From positions 2,852,001 to 2,916,000 of the forward strand of contig NZ_SRRO01000001.1 of NCBI RefSeq assembly GCF_004785795.1: a stretch of DNA of 64,000 nucleotides, read 5' to 3'. The notes beneath the pieces were generated by a model. The model saw only the letters and a program-made list of their open reading frames with translations, had not been told where the DNA came from and did no database searches. This document shows, in pieces, positions 1 through 9,191 of this stretch; position 1 is the first letter of the stretch, and each line of letters begins with the position of its first letter. A program made the translations under genes and the position numbers. Source of the stretch: Nocardioides eburneiflavus (GTDB lineage: Bacteria; Actinomycetota; Actinomycetes; Propionibacteriales; Nocardioidaceae).

Positions 1-1
1 C

Positions 2-118
2 GACGCGACCGGCACGCGCCCCCTCGTGGACCGTACGCTCCCCATGGACCAGGCACGCGACGGCTTCGCGGCGATGGCCGGGGGCGACGTCTTCGGCAAG
101 ATCGTCTTCACGCGATGA
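2..118 (+). CDS. Zinc-type/MDR-family quinone oxidoreductase, C-terminal fragment
   Basis: The frame is open from the window edge and ends at TGA 116-118, giving the last 38 residues of a longer protein. The tail (PMDQARDGFAAM then GGDVFGKIVF) matches the usual C-terminus of medium-chain dehydrogenase/reductase proteins of the NADPH:quinone reductase type, where this helix-strand pair closes the catalytic domain. Its stop overlaps the next gene's start (ATGA), so the two are probably translationally coupled. The family call rests only on this short tail; the substrate cannot be told. Confidence 0.6.
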   Translation, partial: DATGTRPLVDRTLPMDQARDGFAAMAGGDVFGKIVFTR

Positions 119-819
119 CCGGCCGGCGCCACGTCCTCACCGGGGCCGGGTCCGGCATCGGCGCGGCCCTGGCGCGGCGGCTCGCCGACCGGGGGGACGA
201 CCTCGTCCTGCTCGCCAGGAGCGAGGCACGGGCCCGTGACCTCGCTGACGCCTTCCCCGCCGCCCAGCTCCTCGTCGCCGACCTCGCCGACCCGGGGACC
301 CTCAACGGCCTCGGCCGGCAGGTCGACGGCCCGGTCGACTCCCTCGTGCACGTCGCCGGGGTCGTGGACCTCGCCCCCGTCGAGCGGCTGCGGCTGGCCG
401 ACTGGGAGGAGCAGGTCACGGTCAACCTCACCGCTCCCGCCGTGCTCACCCGCGAGCTGCTCCCGCACGTACGTGCCGGCCGCGGCACGATCGTGTTCGT
501 GAACTCCTCCGCCGGCCTCACCGCCAGTGCGGAGTGGTCGGCCTACGCCGCGTCGAAGTTCGGCCTCCGCGCCTTCGCCGACTCGCTGCGAGCCGAGGAG
601 GTCGAGCACGGCGTACGCGTGAGCACGGTCTACCCCAGTCGCACCGCGACCCCGATGCAGGAGAAGGTGCACGAGCAGGAGGGGCGCACCTACGACGCCT
701 CCCGGTGGATCAGCGCCCACACGGTCGTCGACACGCTGCTGCACGTGATCGACCTGCCGGCCGACGCCACCATCCCCGACGTGACCGTACGCCCCGTCGT
801 GCCCCGCCCCGGCACCTGA
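115..819 (+). CDS. Short-chain dehydrogenase/reductase (SDR)
   Basis: A 234-residue classical SDR, predicted to be an NAD(P)-dependent cytosolic oxidoreductase. The N-terminal Rossmann motif TGAGSGIG lies at about residues 10-17. The catalytic serine is in the NSSAG stretch near residue 128, and the YAASK motif (Tyr and Lys of the active site) follows at about residue 143. The length is usual for the family. The start ATG overlaps the upstream oxidoreductase stop by four bases, so both are probably in one operon. The substrate is not predictable from sequence. Confidence 0.9.
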   Translation: MTGRRHVLTGAGSGIGAALARRLADRGDDLVLLARSEARARDLADAFPAAQLLVADLADPGTLNGLGRQVDGPVDSLVHVAGVVDLAPVERLRLADWEEQVTVNLTAPAVLTRELLPHVRAGRGTIVFVNSSAGLTASAEWSAYAASKFGLRAFADSLRAEEVEHGVRVSTVYPSRTATPMQEKVHEQEGRTYDASRWISAHTVVDTLLHVIDLPADATIPDVTVRPVVPRPGT

Positions 820-827
820 CCGACCCG

Positions 828-1358
828 TCAGGTCCGCTCGAGCACGAACACCCGGATCCTCCGGGTCCCGCCGACGCGCGTGCGGTAGCGGGCGTACCCG
901 GGGTAGAAGCGGCTCGCCCGCTCGAAGACCTCGACAGCCTCGGTGTCGCTGGCCGCGCGCGCGACGACGTCGCGCGACCGGCCGCGGTAGGTGACGGTCG
1001 CCCGCGGGTCGGCCTCGAGGTTGTGCACCCACGCCGGCGTCGCGGCCTGCCCGAAGTTGGTGCCGAGGAGGGCGAGCCCGTCGGCGTACGGCGTCGCGAT
1101 CAGGTGGCTCGTACGCCGCCGGCCGGACTTCCGGCCCGTCGTCGTCACGTCCAGGACCGCGAGGCCGGCGATCAGGGCGGGCGCGCTGTGGCGTCCGCCC
1201 GTGAGCCTGCCGACGGCGTCGTCGAGGTGACGGAGCGTGCGCGAGAACACCCAGCCGCCGGCGCGCGTGCCAGCGCCCCACCTGACCAGCCGGTGCAGTG
1301 GGTTGGCCGACGAGTGCGCGTAGCCGAGGTCGTCGGCGAGGGAGGAGCGGGCAGCCAT
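828..1358 (-). CDS. Nitroreductase/deazaflavin (F420)-dependent oxidoreductase family protein
   Basis: A 176-residue protein of the split beta-barrel family that includes mycobacterial Ddn. Typical features are the TTGRKSGRRRTSHL segment around residues 92-105, which in this family contacts the phosphate of the deazaflavin, followed by NFGQAATPAWVHNLEADP, the family signature. It is predicted to use reduced F420 to reduce quinones or xenobiotics. Its ATG lies one base after the stop of the TetR-type gene (TGAcATG), so the two are co-transcribed and possibly coupled. Confidence 0.85.
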   Translation of the reverse strand: MAARSSLADDLGYAHSSANPLHRLVRWGAGTRAGGWVFSRTLRHLDDAVGRLTGGRHSAPALIAGLAVLDVTTTGRKSGRRRTSHLIATPYADGLALLGTNFGQAATPAWVHNLEADPRATVTYRGRSRDVVARAASDTEAVEVFERASRFYPGYARYRTRVGGTRRIRVFVLERT

Positions 1359-1359
1359 G

Positions 1360-2058
1360 TCAGTGGGACCCGTCGCCGGCGGGCTCGCGCGAGCGCCAGT
1401 TGAGGGCCCCGACGAGGAGCATCCGCAGCTGGGTGCGCGCCTGCGCCAGCGTGCGTTCCTCGGCGTCCGGGTCGTCGACGAGCCGCTCGGCCATCGTCAC
1501 CACGAAGGACACGATGAGGTCTGCCAGGAGACCGATGTCCGCGCTGGAGTACTGCTCGGCTGCCCCGCTGCGCGCGATGTCGGTGGCGAGCTCACGGGTG
1601 ATCAGGTCGATCTCCTGCCGGATCGCCTCGCGCACCCGCGGGGGACCGGCCGTGCGCTCGCGCGCGATGAAGGCGTAGTGCGAGCGGTTCTCCCGCACGT
1701 GCTGCGCGACGATCGGCAGCGAGCCGTCGATGAAGTCGCGGTACTCGGGGGCGTGCCGCCACACGTCGAGCAGCATGAGGCGAAGCGACCGGAAGCTCTC
1801 GTCGACCAGGGCGAGCCCGAGCAGCTCGAGCGAGCCGAAGTGGCGGTAGAAGGCCGTCGGCACCACCCCGACCTGCTTGGCGACCTGCCGCAGCGAGATC
1901 GCCGCGAGGTTGGAGTCGGCGGCCAGCGCGAGCGCGGCGTCGAGGATCGCGCGGCGGGTGCGTTCCTTGCGCTCGGCTCGCGACTCCGACGTCGGGTCCG
2001 GGCCTGGATCCGCCTCCGGCTCGGGCGCGTCCGGGTCCGTGGGCTCGACGCGAGGCAT
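1360..2058 (-). CDS. TetR-family transcriptional regulator, likely repressor of the desaturase operon
   Basis: A 232-residue regulator. After an acidic, Pro-rich N-terminus comes a TetR DNA-binding domain: RAILDAALALA at about residues 38-48 and the recognition helix region QVGVVPTAFYRHF at about 61-73. The C-terminal ligand domain follows. The ATG at 2056-2058 was chosen because a -10-like TACGAT (2065-2070, minus strand) sits six bases upstream, predicting a leaderless mRNA; a longer frame reaches 2145 but would start upstream of that box. It is divergent from the ferredoxin reductase/desaturase operon, whose promoter carries a perfect palindrome, so it is the natural candidate repressor, perhaps sensing acyl-CoA (inference). 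Confidence 0.87.
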   Translation of the reverse strand: MPRVEPTDPDAPEPEADPGPDPTSESRAERKERTRRAILDAALALAADSNLAAISLRQVAKQVGVVPTAFYRHFGSLELLGLALVDESFRSLRLMLLDVWRHAPEYRDFIDGSLPIVAQHVRENRSHYAFIARERTAGPPRVREAIRQEIDLITRELATDIARSGAAEQYSSADIGLLADLIVSFVVTMAERLVDDPDAEERTLAQARTQLRMLLVGALNWRSREPAGDGSH

Positions 2059-2138
2059 GCCGAGATCGTAGGGCACGCGGTGCAGGGTGAATGTGCACGC
2101 ATGTGCACGCACCGTGCGCCGGATCACGCGCGAGGTCG

Positions 2139-2167
2139 TTGACACCGGGGCGCGACGCGGTCATATT
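2139..2167 (+). promoter_or_regulatory. Promoter of the ferredoxin reductase/desaturase operon
   Basis: A consensus -35 TTGACA (2139-2144) is followed after 17 bases by CATATT (2162-2167), which matches four of six -10 positions. The predicted start of transcription lies inside the adjacent palindromic operator, so bound repressor would block initiation. Confidence 0.7.
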
Positions 2168-2189
2168 TGAGTGAACAGACGTTCACTCA
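2168..2189. promoter_or_regulatory. Perfect 9+9 bp palindromic operator, probable TetR site
   Basis: TGAGTGAAC (2168-2176) and GTTCACTCA (2181-2189) are exact inverted repeats around a 4-bp AGAC centre. The site begins directly after the -10 element and ends at the ribosome binding site (AGGGAG, 2189-2194). GTGAAC/GTTCAC half-sites are common among TetR-family fatty-acid regulators. The divergent TetR gene is the likely binder. Confidence 0.8.
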
Positions 2190-2199
2190 GGGAGTCGCG

Positions 2200-3288
2200 A
2201 TGACCTTGCTCGACCGGGTCGCCCGCTCGCGGACCACGGCCGCACTGGCCTCGCCGCACGGGGTCGACCACTACCTCTCGCGCATCAACCCGATGTGGGC
2301 AGCGCACGAGGTGCGGGCCCGCGTCGTCGACGTACGACGCGAGACCGACACCCCGGGCGCTCCCGTCGCCACCCTGACGCTCCGGCCCACCGCCACCTGG
2401 CGCGGCCACCGCGCCGGGCAGTACGTCCAGGTGGGCCTCGACCTGCCGGGCTCGGCGCGGCGGATGACCCGCTGCTTCTCGATCTCCTCTGCCGCCTCGG
2501 GACCCGGGGAGGAGATCACGCTGACCGTCCGCTCCCACGCCGACGGCCAGGTGAGCAGGCACCTCGTCGACGCCGAGCCCGGCCTGCTGCTCCACCTGTC
2601 CCAGGCGCAGGGCGGCTTCACGCTGCCGGTCAGCCCCGCCACCCCCGGCATCGACCCGCTGCTCTTCATCACCGGTGGTTCCGGCATCACGCCGGCCATG
2701 TCGATGCTGCGCACGCTGCTGCGCGACGGCTACGACGGTCGCGCAGGACGTCCGGTGACGTTCGTGCACTACGCCCGGTCCGCCGACGACCAGATCTACG
2801 CTGGCGAGCTGGCCCGGATCGCCGCGGACGACAACGACGTGACGGTGCACCTGCGCCACGGCGACGCCCGCTTCAGCGAGCTCGACCTGCACCGCCTGGC
2901 GCCCGGGTTCCGCGCCATCGACACGTGGGCCTGCGGGCCCGCCGGGATGATGGAGCTGGTGCGGGCGGCGTACGGCGAGAGCCCGCGCCTGCGGCTCGAG
3001 CACTTCAAGCCGCCGGTGACGGCCAGCCGAAGCGCCGAGGGCGACGTCGTGTTCGCCGGCGCGGCCCTGCGGGTCGCCAACACCGGCGCCTCCATCCTCG
3101 AGCAGGCCGAGGACGCCGGCCTGAGCCCGGCGTACGGCTGCCGGATGGGCATCTGCTTCTCCTGCACCACCCGCAAGTCCGAGGGCACCGTGCGCAACGT
3201 CCTCTCCGGCGCCGAGACCTCGCTGCCCGACGAGGACATCCAGATCTGCGTCTCCGCCCCCGTCGGCGACTGCGTCGTCGACCTGTGA
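2200..3288 (+). CDS. Ferredoxin reductase with C-terminal 2Fe-2S domain, electron donor to desaturase
   Basis: A 362-residue flavin reductase. An N-terminal FAD-binding barrel (RMTRCFSISS region) is followed by an NAD(P)-binding domain (TGGSGITPAMSML) and a C-terminal plant-type ferredoxin domain with cysteines in CRMGICFSC plus a distal IQIC. It should pass electrons from NAD(P)H through FAD and 2Fe-2S to the membrane desaturase encoded 14 bases downstream. The pair matches the arrangement of Rv3230c with DesA3 in Mycobacterium tuberculosis. The ATG at 2200 was chosen over an in-frame TTG at 2167 because AGGGAG lies five bases upstream and the TTG would sit in the -10/operator. Confidence 0.9.
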   Translation: MTLLDRVARSRTTAALASPHGVDHYLSRINPMWAAHEVRARVVDVRRETDTPGAPVATLTLRPTATWRGHRAGQYVQVGLDLPGSARRMTRCFSISSAASGPGEEITLTVRSHADGQVSRHLVDAEPGLLLHLSQAQGGFTLPVSPATPGIDPLLFITGGSGITPAMSMLRTLLRDGYDGRAGRPVTFVHYARSADDQIYAGELARIAADDNDVTVHLRHGDARFSELDLHRLAPGFRAIDTWACGPAGMMELVRAAYGESPRLRLEHFKPPVTASRSAEGDVVFAGAALRVANTGASILEQAEDAGLSPAYGCRMGICFSCTTRKSEGTVRNVLSGAETSLPDEDIQICVSAPVGDCVVDL

Positions 3289-3302
3289 AGGAAGGACCCA
3301 CC

Positions 3303-4394
3303 ATGAAGCCCCACCTGACTCCCGACCAGCTGGACGCGTTCGGCGAGGAGATGGACGCGCTGCGCCGTCGCATCCTCGACGACCTCGGCGAGGACGACGC
3401 GGCGTACATCCGTGGCATCGTCAAGCGCCAGCAGCAGCTCGAGGTGCTCGGCCGCGCGCTGTTCTACCTCCCGCCGGCCTGGCCGCTCGCCGTGGCCGCC
3501 CTCTCGGTCTCCAAGATCCTCGAGAACATGGAGGTCGGGCACAACGTGATGCACGGCCAGTACGACTGGATGGGCGACCCGCACCTGAACTCGCGGATCT
3601 ACGAGTGGGACAACGTGTGCCCAAGCGAGCAGTGGAAGTACTCCCACAACTATGTCCACCACACCTTCACCAACATCCTGGGGAAGGACCGCGACATCGG
3701 CTACGGCATCCTGCGGATGGACGAGGACCAGGAGTGGCACCCCTACTACCTCGGCAACCCGGTCTACGCCCTGCTGCTGATGGTCTTCTTCGAGTGGGGC
3801 GTGGCCATGCACGACCTCAAGGTGGAGAACATCGTCAAGGGCACGCGGACGATGGAGGACAACAAGGCGCTGCATGCCGGGATCATGCGCAAGGTGAGGC
3901 GGCAGGCGCTCAAGGACTACCTGCTCTTCCCGGCGCTCACCGGCCCGCTGTTCCCGCTGACCTTCGTGGGCAACGCGACGGCCAACCTGGTCCGCAACGT
4001 CTGGGCGTTCAACATCATCTTCTGCGGCCACTTCCCGGCCGGCGCCGAGACGTTCAGCGAGGAGGAGTGCGCGGACGAGTCGCGCGGCCACTGGTACTAC
4101 CGGCAGGTGCTCGGCTCGGCCAACATCTCCGGCGGCCCGCTCTTCCACGTCCTGTCGGGCAACCTCAGCCACCAGATCGAGCACCACCTGTTCCCCGACC
4201 TGCCGGCCAGGCGCTACCCCGAGATCGCTCCCGAGGTGCGCGAGATCCGCGAGCGCTACGGGATCGAGTACACGACGGGACCGCTGCGTCGGCAGCTGGC
4301 GAGCGTGGCACGGAAGATCTGCCGCCTCGCGCTGCCGGACCGGCAGCCGAAGCCGTCCGGGGAGCGCAAGACCGTACGCCCGGTCGCGGCCTGA
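3303..4394 (+). CDS. Membrane acyl-CoA (fatty acid) desaturase
   Basis: A 363-residue integral membrane di-iron desaturase. All three histidine boxes are present: GHNVMH near residue 79, HNYVHH near 115 and HQIEHH near 290. Hydrophobic spans lie between them (for example PAWPLAVAALSV and YALLLMVFFEWGV). It should introduce a cis double bond into acyl-CoA at the inner membrane face, using electrons from the reductase just upstream. The ribosome site AAGGAAGG precedes the ATG. The operon is probably controlled by the palindrome at 2168-2189, linking membrane unsaturation to the TetR ligand. The exact regiospecificity (delta-9 by analogy with DesA3) is inferred. Confidence 0.92.
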   Translation: MKPHLTPDQLDAFGEEMDALRRRILDDLGEDDAAYIRGIVKRQQQLEVLGRALFYLPPAWPLAVAALSVSKILENMEVGHNVMHGQYDWMGDPHLNSRIYEWDNVCPSEQWKYSHNYVHHTFTNILGKDRDIGYGILRMDEDQEWHPYYLGNPVYALLLMVFFEWGVAMHDLKVENIVKGTRTMEDNKALHAGIMRKVRRQALKDYLLFPALTGPLFPLTFVGNATANLVRNVWAFNIIFCGHFPAGAETFSEEECADESRGHWYYRQVLGSANISGGPLFHVLSGNLSHQIEHHLFPDLPARRYPEIAPEVREIRERYGIEYTTGPLRRQLASVARKICRLALPDRQPKPSGERKTVRPVAA

Positions 4395-4409
4395 GCCGCT
4401 CGGCCGCCC

Positions 4410-4586
4410 TCAGTCCTCCGGGTCGTCGAGCCTCGCCAGCCAGGTCGCCAGCCGCTCGATCGGCACCTCGAAGTCGGGGTGGGCGTCGACGAAGGCCTGC
4501 AGCTGCTCGGCGAGCCAGGCCAGGGTGACTTCCTCGTCACCCCGGCGCCGCTCGAGCTCCTCGATCCCGCGGTCGGTGAAGTACAC
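4410..4586 (-). CDS. DUF6104 family small protein
   Basis: A 58-residue protein starting at GTG (minus strand, 4584-4586) with YFTDRGIEELERRRGDEEV at its N-terminus and a WLAEQLQAFVD segment, ending LARLDDPED. This is the conserved actinobacterial DUF6104 pattern (recognised from memory). It lies 15 bases downstream of kgd on the same strand, a position I recall as common for this family, so it is probably co-transcribed with the 2-oxoglutarate enzyme. It is acidic, with no membrane segment. No function is established. Confidence 0.8.
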   Translation of the reverse strand: MYFTDRGIEELERRRGDEEVTLAWLAEQLQAFVDAHPDFEVPIERLATWLARLDDPED

Positions 4587-4601
4587 GGCCCCGGCTCCGT
4601 C

Positions 4602-7600
4602 TCAGTAGTCGGTGCCGCGACCGTGGGGCGACTCGAAGGCCGCGTCGAGCAGTGCCTTCTGCTCCTCCACGTGGCGCTTGATCGTGCCCACCGACGGCGA
4701 GGCCGAGGCGGGGCGGGTGATCGGCTCGACCACCATGTCGAGCTGCGGCCACACGGTGAGCTGGTAGTGCGGCCACGGGCCCATGTTGCGGGGCTCGTCC
4801 TGCACCCAGCGGATGGCCTTGAGGTTGGGGTACTTGGCGACCTCGGCCCGGATCTCCTCGACCGGGTTCGGGTAGAGGCGTTCCACCCGACCGATCGCGA
4901 AGGTGTCACCGCTGTCGCGCTTGCCGCGCTCCACCATGAGGTCCCACGTCACCCGGCCCGAGCACAGGATCAGCGTCTCGACCTTGTCGCGGTCGGCAGC
5001 GTCGTCGCCGATGAACGCGCGGAAGGTGGTGTCGCCGACGAAGTCGGCCGGCTGCGAGGCGGCCTCCTTGCGCTTGAGCATCGACTTCGGCGTGAAGACG
5101 ATGAGGGGGCGGTGCTCCTCGCCGAGCGAGTGCTGCCGCAGCAGGTGGAAGTAGGACGCGGGCGTCGAGGGCTGCGCCACCACCATGGCGTCCTCGGCGC
5201 ACATCGTCAGGAAGCGCTCGATGCGCGCCGAGCTGTGGTCGGGGCCCTGGCCCTCGTAGCCGTGGGGGAGCAGCAGGACGACACCGGACTGCTGGCGCCA
5301 CTTGGTCTCGCCCGCGGAGATGAACTCGTCGATGACGGTCTGCGCGCCGTTGACGAAGTCGCCGAACTGGGCCTCCCAGAGCACGAGCGCCTCGGGGCGG
5401 GCGACGGAGTAGCCGTACTCGAAGCCGAGCGCGGCGTACTCGGAGAGCAGCGAGTCGTAGACGTAGAACTTCGCCTGGTCCTCGGTGAGGTTGGTCAGCG
5501 GCGTCCACTCGTCGGCGTTGGTGCGGTCGATGATCGTGGCGAACCGCGACACGAAGGTGCCGCGGCGCGAGTCCTGGCCGGCCAGGCGTACGGGGCGACC
5601 GTCCATCAGCAGCGAGCCGAAGGCGAGGATCTCACCGGTGCCCCAGTCGATGGGGCCGTCGGTGATCGCCGCGGAGCGGCGCTGGAGCTGCGGCATCACC
5701 TTGGGGTGGACGGTGAAGTCCTCCGGCGGCGTGACGTAGCTGTCGGCGATCCGCTTGAGCACCTCGGGGCTGACCGCGGTGGAGAAGTCGCCGGCCGGCT
5801 TGTCGGGGTAGTCCGGGACGGTCGTCCACTCGGTGGGCGCCTCCGAGCTGGCCTCGCGCACCTCGGTGAAGACCCGCTCGAGCTGCTGCTGGTAGTCCTT
5901 GAGGACCTGCTCGGCCTCCTCGACCGTGATGTCGCCGCGGCCGATGAGCGACTCGGTGTAGAGCTTGCGCACGGAGCGCTTCTGCTCGATCAGGTCGTAC
6001 ATGAGCGGCTGGGTGTAGGACGGGTCGTCGCCCTCGTTGTGGCCGCGCCGGCGGTAGCACACGAGGTCGATCACGACGTCCTTGTTGAACGCCTGGCGGT
6101 AGTCGAAGGCCAGCCGCGCCACGCGGATGCAGGCCTCCGGGTCGTCGCCGTTGACGTGGAAGATCGGCGCCTGCACCATCCGCGCCACGTCGGTGGCGTA
6201 GAGCGAGGAGCGCGACGAGCCGGGTGCGGTGGTGAAGCCGACCTGGTTGTTGATGACCACGTGCACCGTGCCGCCGGTGCGGTAGCCACGCAGCTGCGAC
6301 AGGTTGAGCGTCTCGGCGACCACGCCCTGGCCGGCGAACGCGGCGTCGCCGTGCACCAGCAGGGGCAGCACCGGGAACTTCTCGCCCTGGTCGAGGATGT
6401 CCTGCTTGGCGCGGGCGATGCCCTCCAGGACCGGGTTGACCGCCTCGAGGTGCGAGGGGTTCGCCGCGACGGAGACCTTGATCCGGTCGCCCGAGCCGGC
6501 GATGAACTCGCCCTCGGCGCCGAGGTGGTACTTCACGTCGCCCGAGCCCTGCACCGTGCGGGGGTCGATGTTGCCCTCGAACTCACGGAAGATCTGGCTG
6601 TACTTCTTGCCGACGATGTTGGCGAGCACGTTGAGCCGACCCCGGTGGGCCATGCCCATCGTCACCTCGTCGAGGCCGGCCTCGGCGGCGGCCTCGCAGA
6701 TCTCGTCGATCAGGGGGATGGTCGTCTCGCCGCCCTCGAGGCTGAAGCGCTTCTGCCCGACGAACTTCGTCTGGAGGAACGTCTCGAACGCCTCGGCCTG
6801 GTTGAGCTTGAGCAGGATCCGCAGCTGCTCCTCGCGGGGCGGCTTCACGTGCGGCTGCTCGACGCGCTCCTGGATCCACTTGCGCTGGTCGGGATCCATG
6901 ATGTGCATGTACTCGATGCCGGTTGTGCGGCAGTAGGAGTCGCGCAGGATCCCGAGGATGTTGCGCAGCTTCATGAACCGACGGCCCTCGCCACCGAACG
7001 ACCCGGTCGCGAACTCGCGGTCGAGGTCCCACAGGGTCAGCCCGTGCGACTCCACCTCGAGGTCGGGGTGGCTGCGCTGGCGGTACTCGAGGGGGTCGGT
7101 GTCGGCCATCAGGTGGCCGCGGACCCGGTAGGCGTGGATCAGCTCGAGGATGCGGGCCTGCTTGACGATGTCGTCGTCGTGGCTGGCCACCACGTCGCGC
7201 GCCCAGCGGATCGGCTCGTAGGGGATGCGCAGCGAGCGGAAGATCTCGTCGAAGAAGTCGTTCTCGCCGAGCAGCAGGCCGTGCACGCGCTTGAGGAACT
7301 CGCCCGACTGGGCGCCCTGGATGACGCGGTGGTCGTAGGTCGAGGTCAGCGTCATCGCCTTGCTGATGGCGTTGCGGTTGATCGCCTCCTCGGAGGCGCC
7401 CTGCCACTCCGGCGGGTACTCCATCGCGCCGACGCCGATGATCGCGCCCTGCCCGGACATCAGTCGCGGCACGGAGTGCACGGTGCCGATGCCGCCGGGG
7501 TTGGTCAGGGACATGGTGGTGCCCTGGAAGTCGGCGACGGTGAGCTTGCCGTCGCGCGCCTTGCGGACCATGTCCTCGTAGGCGGTCCAGAAGGCGGCGA

Positions 7601-8393
7601 AGTCCATCGCCTCGGCGCCCTTGATGTTGGGCACGAGCAGCTGGCGGGTGCCGTCGGGCTTCTGCATGTCGATGGCGAGGCCGAGGTTGATGTGGGCCGG
7701 CGTGATCAGGTGGGGCTTGCCGTCGCGGACCTCGTAGCCGACGTTCATCTCCGGCATCGAGCGCAGCGCCTTGACGAGGGCGAAGCCGATGATGTGGGTG
7801 AAGGAGACCTTGCCGCCGCGCGCACGGGCGAGGTGGTTGTTGATGACGGTGCGGTTGTCCCACAGCAGCTTGACCGGCAGGGAGCGCACCGAGGTGGCGG
7901 TCGGCACGGAGAGCGAGGCGTCCATGTTGGCGGCCGTCCGCGCCGGGGCGCCGCGCAGCACGGTGTAGGTCGGCTCGTCGCTCGCCGGGCTCGGAGCCGC
8001 GGGCGTGGGGTCCTTGGCGACCGGCTTGCTGGTGCCCTTGGCGGGCTCGTCGGCGGCGGCCGCGGGTCGGGGCGTGGACTTGGCAGTGGAGGTGGCGGCG
8101 GGCCTCCCGGCGGGCTTGTCGGCGGGCTTGTCGGCAGCCTTCTCAGCGTGCTTGTCGGCGGACCGGGTGGCGGGCTGGGCTGCCGGGGCAGCGGCCCGGG
8201 CCGGCTCCTTGGCCTTCTCGGTCGCCGCGGGGCTCCCGTTGCCGAAGTACTTCGCCCACTCCGGACCCACGCTCGCGGGGTCCTTGTCGTACTGCTCCTT
8301 CATCTCCTCCACGAGCCACTCGTTGGCTCCCAGATCAGATGACGGTGCAACCGAGGACTGGTTGCCGGACTGCCCGTTCGGGGACTGCGCCAC
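4602..8393 (-). CDS. kgd: Multifunctional 2-oxoglutarate metabolism enzyme (Kgd/OdhA type)
   Basis: A 1263-residue fusion of an E2-like succinyltransferase and an E1 thiamine-diphosphate dehydrogenase, characteristic of Actinobacteria. It acts in the TCA cycle on 2-oxoglutarate. The N-terminus carries the NEWLVEEM docking segment (about residues 24-31), then an Ala/Pro/Lys-rich linker (about 55-140), the E2 domain with catalytic DHRVIQGA (about 353-360), and the E1 part with GMAHRGRLN near 579 and INNQVGFTT. No lipoyl domain is visible, as expected for the family. The GTG at 8391-8393 was chosen because the sequence upstream (to 8540) lacks family similarity and AGAGG precedes it. Confidence 0.95.
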   Translation of the reverse strand: MAQSPNGQSGNQSSVAPSSDLGANEWLVEEMKEQYDKDPASVGPEWAKYFGNGSPAATEKAKEPARAAAPAAQPATRSADKHAEKAADKPADKPAGRPAATSTAKSTPRPAAAADEPAKGTSKPVAKDPTPAAPSPASDEPTYTVLRGAPARTAANMDASLSVPTATSVRSLPVKLLWDNRTVINNHLARARGGKVSFTHIIGFALVKALRSMPEMNVGYEVRDGKPHLITPAHINLGLAIDMQKPDGTRQLLVPNIKGAEAMDFAAFWTAYEDMVRKARDGKLTVADFQGTTMSLTNPGGIGTVHSVPRLMSGQGAIIGVGAMEYPPEWQGASEEAINRNAISKAMTLTSTYDHRVIQGAQSGEFLKRVHGLLLGENDFFDEIFRSLRIPYEPIRWARDVVASHDDDIVKQARILELIHAYRVRGHLMADTDPLEYRQRSHPDLEVESHGLTLWDLDREFATGSFGGEGRRFMKLRNILGILRDSYCRTTGIEYMHIMDPDQRKWIQERVEQPHVKPPREEQLRILLKLNQAEAFETFLQTKFVGQKRFSLEGGETTIPLIDEICEAAAEAGLDEVTMGMAHRGRLNVLANIVGKKYSQIFREFEGNIDPRTVQGSGDVKYHLGAEGEFIAGSGDRIKVSVAANPSHLEAVNPVLEGIARAKQDILDQGEKFPVLPLLVHGDAAFAGQGVVAETLNLSQLRGYRTGGTVHVVINNQVGFTTAPGSSRSSLYATDVARMVQAPIFHVNGDDPEACIRVARLAFDYRQAFNKDVVIDLVCYRRRGHNEGDDPSYTQPLMYDLIEQKRSVRKLYTESLIGRGDITVEEAEQVLKDYQQQLERVFTEVREASSEAPTEWTTVPDYPDKPAGDFSTAVSPEVLKRIADSYVTPPEDFTVHPKVMPQLQRRSAAITDGPIDWGTGEILAFGSLLMDGRPVRLAGQDSRRGTFVSRFATIIDRTNADEWTPLTNLTEDQAKFYVYDSLLSEYAALGFEYGYSVARPEALVLWEAQFGDFVNGAQTVIDEFISAGETKWRQQSGVVLLLPHGYEGQGPDHSSARIERFLTMCAEDAMVVAQPSTPASYFHLLRQHSLGEEHRPLIVFTPKSMLKRKEAASQPADFVGDTTFRAFIGDDAADRDKVETLILCSGRVTWDLMVERGKRDSGDTFAIGRVERLYPNPVEEIRAEVAKYPNLKAIRWVQDEPRNMGPWPHYQLTVWPQLDMVVEPITRPASASPSVGTIKRHVEEQKALLDAAFESPHGRGTDY

Positions 8394-8576
8394 GCTTGTT
8401 TCGCCTCTTCCAGGATCATCGCGCAAGGTTTGACAACTGTGCCCGTTCAAGGGCGCCCACAAGGCTAGTCCCACACGCACGCAAATGCAGGGGCGGGCTC
8501 GTCCTTTGAGGCATGGTGTGGCCCACACCCGCCGTCCCACCTCGCCACCGCACCACCTGCACCGCCTGGAGTCGTC

Positions 8577-9191
8577 ATGCCAAGCCCCTCACCGGGCCGC
8601 GCCGCGTGGGCCCGCCGCCTCGCCGCCCCCTTGCTCGTCCTGCTCGTCTCGATGTCGTCCGCGTGCCAGTCCACCGCAGGACCCTCCGCGGCCCCCGAGC
8701 GGCTCAGCCGTGGCGACTCGCGGGTGGCGCTGGCCTCGCACCCGGTGCCCACGAGGACCACGATCCACCGGGTCTTCGGCCGCCTGCCCGACGCCCGCCG
8801 CAAGGCCGTGCGCAGGCAGGTCGGCGCCGTGGTCGACCGCTGGTGGGAGGCGGCGTACCTCGGCGGCGCCTATCCCCGCAGCAGCTTCCCGTCGGCCTTC
8901 CCCGGGTTCACCGACGCGGCGCAGAAGCGCGCGCGGGGGGACAAGGCGCTGCTCACCAACCAGACCGGCGGCCCCCGCATCGACTCGGTCATCGCGCGCA
9001 AGCGGTCGGTGGTGGTCGACATCCTCGCGACGCGCGGGCAGGCGCGGACCGTGACCGCCCACGTCCTGCTGAAGTTCGACACGACCGGCTCGAAGACCGG
9101 CACCACGACCGTGCGCGGGCGGCTGTTCCTCACCCGCAAGCGCGGGGCGTGGCGGATCTTCGGCTACGACATCGCGAAAGGAGCCCGGTGA
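8577..9191 (+). CDS. Predicted lipoprotein of unknown function
   Basis: A 204-residue protein with an N-terminal signal peptide: RR-containing n-region, hydrophobic [12 protein letters not shown] and a lipobox-like SSAC at about residues 27-30. The mature part has an alpha-beta pattern ([24 protein letters not shown]) resembling small secreted NTF2-like or Mce-associated domains, but I cannot assign a family. Its TGA overlaps the ATG of the following LCP-family gene by one base, suggesting a shared cell-envelope role. Confidence 0.75.
   Translation: MPSPSPGRAAWARRLAAPLLVLLVSMSSACQSTAGPSAAPERLSRGDSRVALASHPVPTRTTIHRVFGRLPDARRKAVRRQVGAVVDRWWEAAYLGGAYPRSSFPSAFPGFTDAAQKRARGDKALLTNQTGGPRIDSVIARKRSVVVDILATRGQARTVTAHVLLKFDTTGSKTGTTTVRGRLFLTRKRGAWRIFGYDIAKGAR

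Noticed and set aside
4479..8342. A very long open frame on the plus strand opposite kgd
   Set aside because: It is a shadow frame caused by GC-rich codon bias. The minus strand encodes a complete, recognisable Kgd; the plus frame shows no family features.
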